28,506 nt of DNA. Origin: Cytophagales bacterium (GTDB taxonomy: Bacteria > Bacteroidota > Bacteroidia > Cytophagales > Cyclobacteriaceae). The notes under the pieces are model-generated. The model had not been told where the DNA came from, ran no database searches, and saw only the letters and a program-made list of their open reading frames with translations. The position numbers were made by a program, and so were the translations under genes. The DNA lies in assembly GCA_029262955.1 (NCBI GenBank), contig JAJCYL010000049.1:1-28506 (forward strand), in the 5' to 3' direction. The stretch's first letter is position 1, and each line of letters begins with the position of its first letter. Shown here piece after piece: positions 7,192 to 14,881 of this stretch.

Positions 7192-9726
7192 ATGAAATAT
7201 ATTGTAGCCCTCGTTTTGATAGTAATTTCGGCATGTTCTCAGAAAGACTTACAAAGCTTAACAGTTCCAGGAGTATCCAAAGCACTAGCCGAAGAAAGAT
7301 CCGAGCGTGTAAAAAATGTAATTTATAGCCTTAAATTCAGTCTGCACAAAGACAAGTTTGTGCCAGTTCAGGGTGAAATGCGCTTGAGATTTGAATTGAG
7401 TTCCATCGACCAACCATTAATTCTAGATTTCAATGCCCCGGTGGGCAATATCCGGGGTATTGATAGTCCACTCCTGGATCGAATAGTCTTCAAGCACGAA
7501 AATGAGCACATTATCATCGATCCGGTAAGCTTACGAATAGGCAGGAATGATATCAACATAACATTTACTTCAGGAGAATTGGGTCTCAACCGCATGGATG
7601 ACTATATCTATACATTGCTAGTTCCGGATCGGGCTTCCTCAGTTTTTCCAAGTTTTGATCAACCTGATATAAAAGGTACCTATCAATTGACGCTTGAAAT
7701 ACCGGAAGATTGGAATGCAGTCACCAGTGGAGCATTGGAAAGTGAGACTATAATTCACTCAAGGAAAACTCTGGTTTTTAAGAGGTCACCACTCTTTAGC
7801 ACATACCTTTTCTCATTCGCAGCCGGAAAGTTTCAAAAGATTACGCAACTGATCAATGGAATGGAGATGAACCTCTATCATCGGGAAACTGATTCCGTGA
7901 AGGTTGCCCGAAATGCCACCGAAATATTTGAATTACATTGGAATGCCATCGAGTGGATGTCCGATTACACAGAGGCTCCTTACGTTTTTGGCAAATTTGA
8001 TTTCATCGCTATTCCATCATTCCAATATGGAGGAATGGAACATCCTGGTACCATTCATTATCGAGCCAACAGCCTTTTCCTTGATGAGACAGCTACTCAA
8101 AATCAATACCTTGGAAGAGCCAGCCTGATAGCACATGAAACGGCTCACATGTGGTTTGGAAATCTTGTGACCATGAAATGGTTTGATGACGTTTGGATGA
8201 AAGAAGTCTTTGCCAATTTCATGGCAGATAAAATCGTTAACCCCTCTTTTCCGGATATAGATCATGATTTAAAGTTCCTGCTCAGCCACTACCCCAGGGC
8301 TTACCAGGTTGATCGATCTATGGGGGCCAATGCCATCAAGCAAGAATTGGAAAACCTGAAGCAGGCGGGAACCATGTATGGAGCTATTATTTACAACAAA
8401 GCCCCCATCATGATGAAAAAGTTGGAGCGAATTATTGGTGAAGAAGCCTTTCGAACCGGTCTTCGGCAATACCTTGTTGATTTCGGATATGGCAATGCGG
8501 ACTGGGGTGATTTGATCGAAATACTTGACAGCAAAACAGAGATTGACTTGAAAACCTGGAGTGACATCTGGATCAGCAGTCCGGGGATGCCCGTAATTAC
8601 TGTCAAAAAATCTGACAAGATAGTGCTATCCCAGGTAGACCCTTTTGATGACGGTAGAATCTGGATGCAGGATATTAACCTGATTACTTCAAATGGGAAA
8701 ATGAATGGATATTTTGATGACGATGAATTGCGATTTAATCTACAGCAACCCTCTGACTATGTGCTTCCCAATGGTGGAGGCACCGAATACGGTTCTTTCA
8801 TCCTCGACAACGCCAGCATAAGTTTCCTTTTGGTCAATATCCGTGGCATATCAAATGATTATGAACGTGGCGTTGCATGGCTTGACCTTTATGAAACATT
8901 TTTGAATGGCAAAATTGAGGCTCAACCATATGCAAATGCATTATTATCCAGCTTAGAGAGTGAATCCAATATGTTAGTGATAGAGCTTCTGTTGGATCAA
9001 TTGAATACCGTATTTTGGAAGTTCCTTGACACAAATCAGCGCCTGTCCTTAGCTAGTCAGGTAGAAGAAACACTCTGGTCAAGGCTGAATTCAGGTGAGA
9101 AAGATATACAGGCAATATTCTTCAAAGGCTTTGTTAAAATGTCTAGCTCGAAGGAAGGGAGTGAAAAACTATATGGCCTTTGGAGTAAGCGTATGGTTAT
9201 TGATGGTCTTACTCTAGCGGAAAATGACTATACGGATCTTTCACTGAATCTGGCCCTAAGAGACTATCCGGAATCAACAGCGATTCTTAGAGATCAACTT
9301 GGTAATATTAGTAATGAGGACAATAAGAAACGATTTCGTTTCATAAGACCATCGGTGGTCACCAACGCTAAAACGAGGGAGCAGTTCTTCTATGCACTTA
9401 GCCAGGCAAACAAAAGAGAGGTAGAGCCGTGGGTCCTCGATGGCCTGAGGTTTATCAATCACCCCTTACGGGCTGAGCAATCTGCTATTTATGTAAGAAG
9501 GAGCCTTAATTTACTGGAGGAAATACAATTAACCGGGGATATTTTCTTCCCCAAAAGATGGCTGGACGCCACCTTTTCCGGGCATACATCGAGTGAGGTT
9601 CTGGCAACAGTAGACCAGTTTCTTGAGGAGAATAAACAACTTGACGATAAACTCAGGAACAAAGTACTTCAATCTACTGATGAATTGAGACGGATTGTAA
9701 GATACCGGTCATCTACTCCTCAATGA
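7192..9726 (+). CDS. M1-family zinc metallopeptidase, lipoprotein (aminopeptidase N-like)
   Basis: 844 residues from ATG 7192. An upstream in-frame TTG at 7171 is less likely because the ATG gives a clean lipoprotein signal, MKYIVALVLIVISAC, with the acylated Cys at position 15. The catalytic core is complete: exopeptidase substrate motif GGMEH at residues 280-284, zinc motif HETAH at 315-319, and the third zinc ligand Glu 18 residues after the last His (VWMKE). Around it are FPSFDQPDIKGTY and WFGNLVTMKWFDDVW, typical of gluzincin aminopeptidases. A C-terminal ERAP1-like helical domain (about 540-844) is present. The expected role is removal of N-terminal residues from peptides in the periplasm or at the outer membrane. 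The 3' end overlaps the convergent START-domain gene by 14 bases. Confidence 0.93.
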   Translation: MKYIVALVLIVISACSQKDLQSLTVPGVSKALAEERSERVKNVIYSLKFSLHKDKFVPVQGEMRLRFELSSIDQPLILDFNAPVGNIRGIDSPLLDRIVFKHENEHIIIDPVSLRIGRNDINITFTSGELGLNRMDDYIYTLLVPDRASSVFPSFDQPDIKGTYQLTLEIPEDWNAVTSGALESETIIHSRKTLVFKRSPLFSTYLFSFAAGKFQKITQLINGMEMNLYHRETDSVKVARNATEIFELHWNAIEWMSDYTEAPYVFGKFDFIAIPSFQYGGMEHPGTIHYRANSLFLDETATQNQYLGRASLIAHETAHMWFGNLVTMKWFDDVWMKEVFANFMADKIVNPSFPDIDHDLKFLLSHYPRAYQVDRSMGANAIKQELENLKQAGTMYGAIIYNKAPIMMKKLERIIGEEAFRTGLRQYLVDFGYGNADWGDLIEILDSKTEIDLKTWSDIWISSPGMPVITVKKSDKIVLSQVDPFDDGRIWMQDINLITSNGKMNGYFDDDELRFNLQQPSDYVLPNGGGTEYGSFILDNASISFLLVNIRGISNDYERGVAWLDLYETFLNGKIEAQPYANALLSSLESESNMLVIELLLDQLNTVFWKFLDTNQRLSLASQVEETLWSRLNSGEKDIQAIFFKGFVKMSSSKEGSEKLYGLWSKRMVIDGLTLAENDYTDLSLNLALRDYPESTAILRDQLGNISNEDNKKRFRFIRPSVVTNAKTREQFFYALSQANKREVEPWVLDGLRFINHPLRAEQSAIYVRRSLNLLEEIQLTGDIFFPKRWLDATFSGHTSSEVLATVDQFLEENKQLDDKLRNKVLQSTDELRRIVRYRSSTPQ

Positions 9727-10342
9727 AACCGATAACCGCGGATTGGTACTTATCTTGCTGTACAAAACCCTGCATCCGTTTTAGTGACTTGTAGGGGTCA
9801 TCAACGATAAACATATTAATTACCCACACCGGCAATCCACCACCAGGATCAGCATAAAACTGGTACTGTACTTCAATTACGTTCTCCTCTATCGGAGTAA
9901 ATTTCCAACTACCCTCAAGTTGCTTGATTCGGATATAATCATTTCCCTCAGGTATATAATCTGGCACACCTATGACGCTCGAAGTCACAATTTTAGTGTC
10001 CTTGTCTTGAGCATAATCGAATTTGGCAACCAGGTCCCTGTCTGTTGCTGGAAATGGAAAATTTAACTTAAGGTGAACGATACTACTTTTCTCATCGAAA
10101 ACTTTAATTGGTGTACCCGACTCAACATGGTTGTACCAATCTTTGGCAGCATCAGAATCTCTTACAAGCGCAACTACGCTTGTCAAACTGGAGTTAATCC
10201 TCGTAACTGCCTTGAATTCTTTGATTTTACGACCGTCTGTCAATCGGGTATATACTTTGATACCGTCTTTGTCTTTTTCAAGTTTCCATCCATCTGGATT
10301 TACAAATAGACTGCTTATAAAAAGCATTAAAATAATCATCAT
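9713..10342 (-). CDS. START-domain protein, exported
   Basis: 209 residues. The start MMIILMLFISSLFVNPDG looks like a short signal peptide or anchor. The rest fits a START/StAR-related lipid-binding fold: GWKLEKDKDGIKVYTR at the first strand, KEFKAVTRI, then DWYNHVESGTPIKVFDE, FPFPATDRDLVAKF (the conserved P-x-x-x-R-D segment) and VIEVQYQFYADPGGGLPVWVIN (the conserved DPGG-x-P-W region before the C-terminal helix). Bacterial relatives bind hydrophobic ligands, but the ligand here is unknown. The gene is divergent from the MarR regulator with an 87-base spacer, so regulation by that MarR protein is possible. It overlaps the peptidase gene tail to tail. Confidence 0.87.
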   Translation of the reverse strand: MMIILMLFISSLFVNPDGWKLEKDKDGIKVYTRLTDGRKIKEFKAVTRINSSLTSVVALVRDSDAAKDWYNHVESGTPIKVFDEKSSIVHLKLNFPFPATDRDLVAKFDYAQDKDTKIVTSSVIGVPDYIPEGNDYIRIKQLEGSWKFTPIEENVIEVQYQFYADPGGGLPVWVINMFIVDDPYKSLKRMQGFVQQDKYQSAVIGFIEE

Positions 10343-10380
10343 CCTCGATTAATTTCCATCTGTATTAAAAGTATATACAT

Positions 10381-10400
10381 CAAATACGGTCGTATATTTG
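10381..10400. promoter_or_regulatory. Candidate MarR operator (inverted repeat) overlapping a -7 element
   Basis: CAAATACG (10381-10388), a 2-base gap, then CGTATATTTG (10391-10400) form an inverted repeat that is perfect apart from one extra A in the right arm. The right arm contains TATATTTG (10393-10400), an exact TAnnTTTG Bacteroidota -7 element for the MarR gene starting at 10430. A dyad over the promoter between START gene and marR is the arrangement expected of an autoregulated MarR repressor. No clear -33 TTG is seen 17-23 bases upstream. Confidence 0.5.
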
Positions 10401-10429
10401 TGCTTTGTAGTCAAAATTAATGCTATACA

Positions 10430-10894
10430 ATGGGTCTTTCTGAAGATATCAAACAAAAAACGTTCAAAAACGAGTTTAATAAAGTGATTGTCAATATCAT
10501 TTTTACCAATAACTGGATACATGAAAAACAATTGGGCATTTTTAAACCTTATGGTTTGACAGAGCCACAATACAATGTACTCCGAATATTGAGAGGGCAA
10601 TATCCCAATCCATCTACAATCAATTTAATTATTGACCGGATGTTAGACCGAATGTCAAATGCCTCAAGAATTGTAGATAAACTTGAACAAAAAGGATTAG
10701 TCCAAAGGTCACAATGTAGAAATGACAGAAGGGCCGTTGATGTCACCATCTCAGAAAAAGGCCTGAAACTCCTGGAGGAATTAGATGTAAAAATGACAAC
10801 ATGGGAATCTCAAATTCAGGGTATTAACGAAGAAGATGCTGTGAAAATAAATGAACTACTTGACAAGTTCCGGTCTTCTAAGCCTACTGCTTAA
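10430..10894 (+). CDS. MarR-family winged-helix transcriptional regulator
   Basis: 154 residues, the usual MarR size. The N-terminal dimerisation helix is followed by LTEPQYNVLRILRG (winged-helix start), the recognition helix region RMSNASRIVDKLEQKGLV and the wing with CRNDRRAVDVTISEKG, whose Asp-Arg-Arg is the hallmark of the beta-wing. The C-terminal helix closes the dimer. The protein is cytoplasmic and DNA binding; the ligand is unknown. Two cysteines are not visible as a redox pair: only one Cys lies in the wing. The gene is divergent from the START-domain gene, shares its promoter region with a dyad at 10381-10400, and overlaps glpD tail to tail by 11 bases. Confidence 0.92.
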   Translation: MGLSEDIKQKTFKNEFNKVIVNIIFTNNWIHEKQLGIFKPYGLTEPQYNVLRILRGQYPNPSTINLIIDRMLDRMSNASRIVDKLEQKGLVQRSQCRNDRRAVDVTISEKGLKLLEELDVKMTTWESQIQGINEEDAVKINELLDKFRSSKPTA

Positions 10895-12545
10895 AAATTT
10901 CGCTTGCTTCATAAACTGCCTCTTGCAACTCCTCTCTTTCAGACGCCAAGCGTTCCTCAGGCCAATTGAGTAAAGATCCCATGCATTTAATTACTTCCTC
11001 TCCATATTTTTTGACACTGCTTATATCAAAAAATAATCTACCCGTCCTGCGAGTTAGAAAATCCATGGTTTTCGTTACGAATTCTTGCGCAACGCTGAAC
11101 TTTAATTCTGCAATCAACAACGCCAAGTCAGCATCTTCATAGTCATTTTTTGTTTCCTCAAATATGTTCAGGATACTGTCCGATTGGCGCCCATAAGTTG
11201 CAGTTAAATACCAACCATAATATGGATCAATGTTGTTCAGAGCCAGGGTTTTAACTAATTGTCCCCGATAATGACCCACATTATCCTCGTTTTCAAATGG
11301 ACCACCGGATAAGTGTAGCTTTCCCGTCTTGCAGTCTACGAATTTACGACCATCCTCCTGATTTAATTTCTCAAAAACAAGATCTGTAATACGTTCTGCC
11401 ATCTTGCGGTAGCCGGTAAGTTTTCCTCCAGCGATAGAAATCAAGCCAGAGGATGATTCAAAAATTTCGTCTTTTCGAGACAATTCCGAAGCCGATTTGC
11501 CTTCTTCATGGATAAGTGGTCTTACTCCGGCCCAGGATGAGCTGACATCATCACGAGTTAGTTTGATCCCCTCGAATGTATTATTGACCGCGTCGATTAA
11601 ATATTGGGCGTCTTTATGTTCAGTCAGGATTTTATTTTTATTACCTGAATAGTTGGTGTCAGTTGTGCCGACATAAGTGATCTTTCCTCTTGGAATAGCA
11701 AAAATCATCCGGCCATCATGTACATCAAAATATACAGCTTGCTGAATAGGCAGCTTCTCTCTTTCAAACACGAGATGAACGCCTTTGGTCAGGTGTAAAG
11801 TTTTACCCTGTAGAGAGCCATCCTTTGACCTTAATTCATCCACCCAGGGGCCCGCGGCACTAACAACTTTTTTTGCAGAGATCTTAATGTTTTTTTGACC
11901 GAATTTATCCTTAGCTATCACACCATTCACAATGTCTCCCTCATGGCTAAAATCCACAACTTCAACATAATTCAAACAAAGCGCTCCGGAAGCAACGGCC
12001 GTCTTTATCACCTCGATGGTTAGTCGTGAATCATCCGTTCTGTATTCTGCATACAATCCTCCCCCAAGAATCTCATCCCTATCCAAAAGAGGCTCCTTCT
12101 CCATTGTTTCTTTTTCATCCAGCATCACACGTTGGTCTGCACTTTCAACCCCAGCCAGAATATCATAGACCATTAAACCCACCGAAGTCATCAACTTTCC
12201 AAAAGTCCCATCTTCGGTCAACGGAAGAAGCATTTTCTCTGAAGTAACCAGGTGTGGCGCAAGTCGATGCACGATTGCTCGTTCCCTTCCAACCTCGCGG
12301 ACCAAGGCAATCTCAAATTGTTTGAGGTATCGCAATCCGCCGTGAATTAACTTCGTTGATTTACTACTAGTGCCAGAAGAGAAATCATTCTTCTCCAATA
12401 AAATAGTCTTCAGGCCTCTACTGGCTGCATCTAAAGCTATGCCGGCTCCTGTTATGCCTCCACCAATTACGATGAGGTCATAAAATTCGTTTGAGGCTAA
12501 CGATAGGTATTCATTTCTACTATGTACAGAAAATTCTTTCACCAT
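10884..12545 (-). CDS. glpD: FAD-dependent glycerol-3-phosphate dehydrogenase
   Basis: 553 residues. The N-terminal Rossmann FAD motif is DLIVIGGGITGAGIALDAA (Gly28-Gly33), followed by ASRGLKTILLEKNDFSSGTS and KLIHGGLRYLKQFE, the two classical GlpD signatures. Further matches are GVRPLIHEEGKSASELSRKDEI and SIAGGKLTGYRKMAERI. A C-terminal helical cap with RTGRLFF completes the family layout (GlpA/GlpD type). It oxidises sn-glycerol 3-phosphate to dihydroxyacetone phosphate and passes electrons to quinone at the inner membrane. No glpF or glpK is adjacent. An imperfect dyad lies just upstream of the start. The gene overlaps marR tail to tail by 11 bases. Confidence 0.96.
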   Translation of the reverse strand: MVKEFSVHSRNEYLSLASNEFYDLIVIGGGITGAGIALDAASRGLKTILLEKNDFSSGTSSKSTKLIHGGLRYLKQFEIALVREVGRERAIVHRLAPHLVTSEKMLLPLTEDGTFGKLMTSVGLMVYDILAGVESADQRVMLDEKETMEKEPLLDRDEILGGGLYAEYRTDDSRLTIEVIKTAVASGALCLNYVEVVDFSHEGDIVNGVIAKDKFGQKNIKISAKKVVSAAGPWVDELRSKDGSLQGKTLHLTKGVHLVFEREKLPIQQAVYFDVHDGRMIFAIPRGKITYVGTTDTNYSGNKNKILTEHKDAQYLIDAVNNTFEGIKLTRDDVSSSWAGVRPLIHEEGKSASELSRKDEIFESSSGLISIAGGKLTGYRKMAERITDLVFEKLNQEDGRKFVDCKTGKLHLSGGPFENEDNVGHYRGQLVKTLALNNIDPYYGWYLTATYGRQSDSILNIFEETKNDYEDADLALLIAELKFSVAQEFVTKTMDFLTRRTGRLFFDISSVKKYGEEVIKCMGSLLNWPEERLASEREELQEAVYEASEIFKQ

Positions 12546-12551
12546 GCCAAG

Positions 12552-12568
12552 GTATCACTGATAGATAC
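12552..12568. repeat. Short inverted repeat in the glpD leader
   Basis: GTATC (12552-12556) and GATAC (12564-12568) form a 5-base-arm dyad with a 7-base centre. A nested TATC-ACT-GATA is also present. It lies about 6 bases upstream of the glpD start on the minus strand. It could be an operator or an RNA hairpin over the start region, or it could be chance. Confidence 0.3.
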
Positions 12569-12645
12569 GATAACATGCTAATAACACATAAAAAGAATGA
12601 ATTACCGGAGAGATTCAGCAAATATTAAAACCTAATTATTGCGAA

Positions 12646-13236
12646 TTAAATGCCACTTACAACTTCTTGAAGAACTTTTTTGGTCTCGACTTGATCCAGC
12701 TGGTGATTTGTAAGGGCTTTCTCCAAAGTTTCTGTAGCTGCTTTTTCCTTCTCCTGTACCTCTTCATCAGCATACTTCATAGAAAATTTAAGATGCCTTA
12801 CTGCATCTTCCAGGTAAAATTCATCATCAATTTCCTGAAGGTGCTCAAGCGTGTACATAATGTGATTTTTTGCCAAAGAAGTAATTATACGACCGAAAAT
12901 TTTATCCATCTCAGCTAATTCTAACTCTCCTCGCTCAAACTTATGCTTCACTTCCACCAAAGGTGGCAAGCTCAATAGAGCAGTCTCCTTATCAATGCAA
13001 TCATCACAATAGGCCTCTTTACTTAGCAATTCGGTAGCCGTTTGTACTTGCTTATTGAAAACAAATCTGTTGTTAGACATAAATGCCTTCCGGGCACTAG
13101 TGAGGTGAGCATCGATTCCGGCGGCCACGCTGTATTCAGCTTTCGGGGCTGATTTAAGGCTTTCTCTATGACCGTGAATGATTACCATCACCATAGTTGT
13201 AATCATTATCAAGGGAATGAAGGGAAAATTTTTCAT
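12646..13236 (-). CDS. Exported all-helical protein with one CxxC, unknown function
   Basis: 196 residues that I do not assign to a named family. The N-terminus MKNFPFIPLIMITTMVMVII is a signal peptide or anchor, followed by HGHRES. The remainder reads as long amphipathic helices rich in Lys and Glu (for example SARKAFMSNNRFVFNKQVQT, DEEVQEKEKAATETLEKAL), with a single CDDC motif near residue 77. One CxxC in a periplasmic helical protein could be a structural disulfide, a metal site or a heme-less remnant, since there is no CxxCH. A well-formed promoter (13274-13302) precedes it. It lies upstream of glpD with a 100-base gap and downstream of an outer-membrane barrel gene. Confidence 0.75.
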   Translation of the reverse strand: MKNFPFIPLIMITTMVMVIIHGHRESLKSAPKAEYSVAAGIDAHLTSARKAFMSNNRFVFNKQVQTATELLSKEAYCDDCIDKETALLSLPPLVEVKHKFERGELELAEMDKIFGRIITSLAKNHIMYTLEHLQEIDDEFYLEDAVRHLKFSMKYADEEVQEKEKAATETLEKALTNHQLDQVETKKVLQEVVSGI

Positions 13237-13273
13237 ATCACTTTATTTTAAATCCTTAATAATTAACTAGTTA

Positions 13274-13302
13274 CAAATATACACTTAATTAATTACTTTC
13301 AA
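13274..13302 (-). promoter_or_regulatory. Bacteroidota-type promoter for the 196-residue exported protein
   Basis: On the minus strand TTG (complement of 13300-13302) is followed after exactly 18 bases by TATATTTG (complement of 13274-13281), an exact TAnnTTTG. This matches the -33/-7 pattern of the Bacteroidota primary sigma factor and would give a leader of about 30 bases before the start at 13236. It is the best-formed promoter in the window. Confidence 0.7.
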
Positions 13303-13336
13303 TATTTGCGGCAAACAATTAGTGATGAAGATACCT

Positions 13337-14512
13337 TCAAAAACTCCATTTTCCCCTGACGAAAATCAGCTTTGCTGTTGATTCTAGTTGTCCCGAAGGG
13401 TCGTCCCAAAAAAATTGTCCAAACACATCCAAATCAAGGTTCTGTACAACTGACCAACTAATTGTTGGGTAAATAAACATGGCTTTATCCCCTGGAAATG
13501 TCATTATCGCCAGTCCGGCATTCAAAAGAGGATGAATGGGGTAGCTTGTTTGGATTATTGAGGAGAATCTGTACGGGGTGATATTTTTAGTCGTCAACCT
13601 GCTATTAGAGGTGAAACCTCTTGTTTCAAATTGACTGGGCTCATTTGTACCTGTGGAATTGTACAAACCAGACCACATTATATATAATGAGTTGGTAAAA
13701 CTGTAATCCCATGTAAGTGAAGCCAAATAACTCCTTTTGTCTATTGAAGAGACCTCAAACGGCTGGAAATAGGTCATTTCTCCTTTAAATCCTGAAGTTT
13801 TGATGTTGCCAGCCCATCCGAAACCGATAGTTACATTTTCATTGGCGATTCCTCCAAGAAATTGCAGGTCATACTCATGAGTATTGGTTTTCCACATTCC
13901 TGCGGCCACAAAATCGTCCATATTGTCGGCTACTTTTGCAGCAAATTCGAAACTAGAGGCAAATCCAGTATATTTTTGAATTCTTATTGCATCAGATCCG
14001 GGTCGCTCTTCGTAGTCAAAATCAAAGAATGAATAGGCATTGAACAAATCATTCGGATTCCAAACCAGATTTGTACCCCAATTGATCCTTTGCCTACCTA
14101 ATCTTACTTCCCAATCATCCTTGTTCCATTGCACATAAAAGCGATCTATCATACTGTGCAAGACAGCCTTGTCCCGGTCAATTACATTGACCGACAGGTC
14201 CAGATAATCATCGTTTACATCAATCAACTGACTATAATTTGGGATAAGCCGTACGACATCACCATGGAAAAACCTGTTCCTTATCTCCAGAAAAGCCGAA
14301 AAATTATCTGTAGGATACCATTTAAAATTCAACCTGTTATGAATAAGATTATCTATAAATACTTCATCATCCTGAGAGGAATTGATGGTAACAAGGTCTT
14401 TCACATATCCGTTAATCGACCATTTCTTTTCCAAAGAATCTTCAGATTGAGCCTTCACTTCTAATGAAGTAATCAAATGAACTACACAAAAAGCTATTAG
14501 AATTCGCTGCAT
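13337..14512 (-). CDS. Outer-membrane beta-barrel (porin-like) protein
   Basis: 391 residues. The signal peptide MQRILIAFCVVHLITSLEVKAQ is followed by alternating strands with many Trp, Tyr and Phe, ending in LIFVRGKWSF with the C-terminal Phe typical of BAM substrates. A conserved-looking segment, RLGRQRINWGTNLVWNPND, followed by DYEERPGSDAIRIQ, recalls the arginine-rich constriction region of porin-like and DUF1302-like proteins, but I cannot assign a family firmly. The likely role is passive uptake or an envelope channel. It precedes the exported CxxC protein on the same strand with a 100-base gap containing that gene's own promoter. Confidence 0.78.
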   Translation of the reverse strand: MQRILIAFCVVHLITSLEVKAQSEDSLEKKWSINGYVKDLVTINSSQDDEVFIDNLIHNRLNFKWYPTDNFSAFLEIRNRFFHGDVVRLIPNYSQLIDVNDDYLDLSVNVIDRDKAVLHSMIDRFYVQWNKDDWEVRLGRQRINWGTNLVWNPNDLFNAYSFFDFDYEERPGSDAIRIQKYTGFASSFEFAAKVADNMDDFVAAGMWKTNTHEYDLQFLGGIANENVTIGFGWAGNIKTSGFKGEMTYFQPFEVSSIDKRSYLASLTWDYSFTNSLYIMWSGLYNSTGTNEPSQFETRGFTSNSRLTTKNITPYRFSSIIQTSYPIHPLLNAGLAIMTFPGDKAMFIYPTISWSVVQNLDLDVFGQFFWDDPSGQLESTAKLIFVRGKWSF

Positions 14513-14521
14513 GCTAAGATT

Positions 14522-14550
14522 CTAACTTAAGGTCGTCAGAAGTGTCGCAA
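14522..14550 (-). promoter_or_regulatory. Possible promoter for the porin-like gene
   Basis: On the minus strand TTG (complement of 14548-14550) is separated by 18 bases from TAAGTTAG (complement of 14522-14529), which matches TAnnTTTG at five of six fixed positions. The implied transcription start lies only a few bases before the start codon at 14512, so the leader would be very short. Confidence 0.4.
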
Positions 14551-14729
14551 GGTTCGGGACTCATTAGGAATTTGTCAATGATTTGCAAAAGTCTATAAAA
14601 TCTCCATTGTTCCATTATTTAAACATTTGAATTAGAAGTTATAGAACGTCATCTGTGTTTCATTTTCAAAACATCTGCGGTTTAGCTATGATTCGAATAT
14701 TGAAGGGACTGATATTACCCTATTCCTGA

Positions 14730-14862
14730 GCCTGCCTGCGGGTCCATAGCCGTCAGCCTAACGATTTCCACTGCACCACAATCCATCTTTTCGAATCAGT
14801 GAGCGAGGGCCTCCCTTCAGGGACAGGCAGGCCTTGCCCTGAAAAAGAGGCTTTCGAGATGG
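14730..14862. repeat. Long interrupted dyad (REP/MITE-like) in the 14513-14872 spacer
   Basis: The roughly 360-base spacer holds no ORF but has nested inverted repeats: CCATC (14783-14787) with GATGG (14858-14862), TTCGAA (14790-14795) with TTCGA (14853-14857 region), GCCTC (14809-14813) with GAGGC (14847-14851), and TTCAGGG (14816-14822) with CCCTGAA (14837-14843). In addition GCCTGCCTG (14730-14738) is repeated inverted as CAGGCAGGC (14824-14832). The GC-rich composition differs from the AT-rich flanks. It looks like a dispersed palindromic intergenic repeat and could also end transcription from the porX operon. The rest of the spacer (14551-14729) shows nothing. Confidence 0.6.
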
Positions 14863-14881
14863 CCCTTCTTTTTTAAAAGGG
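14863..14881. terminator. Hairpin over the end of the dehydratase gene
   Basis: CCCTT (14863-14867) pairs with AAGGG (14877-14881) around a T/A-rich centre, spanning the stop codon of the racemase/dehydratase gene. No U-tract follows on the minus-strand transcript, so it is a weak terminator on its own. It adjoins the long dyad at 14783-14862, which may act with it. Confidence 0.35.

Noticed and set aside
10349..10600. Minus-strand 83-codon frame upstream of the START gene
   Set aside because: It overlaps the marR coding start and its promoter and shows no domain or signal peptide.
13337..14512. Assigning the barrel to a specific glycerol or phosphate porin because glpD is near
   Set aside because: No specificity motif is visible, and separate promoters and a gene lie between it and glpD.
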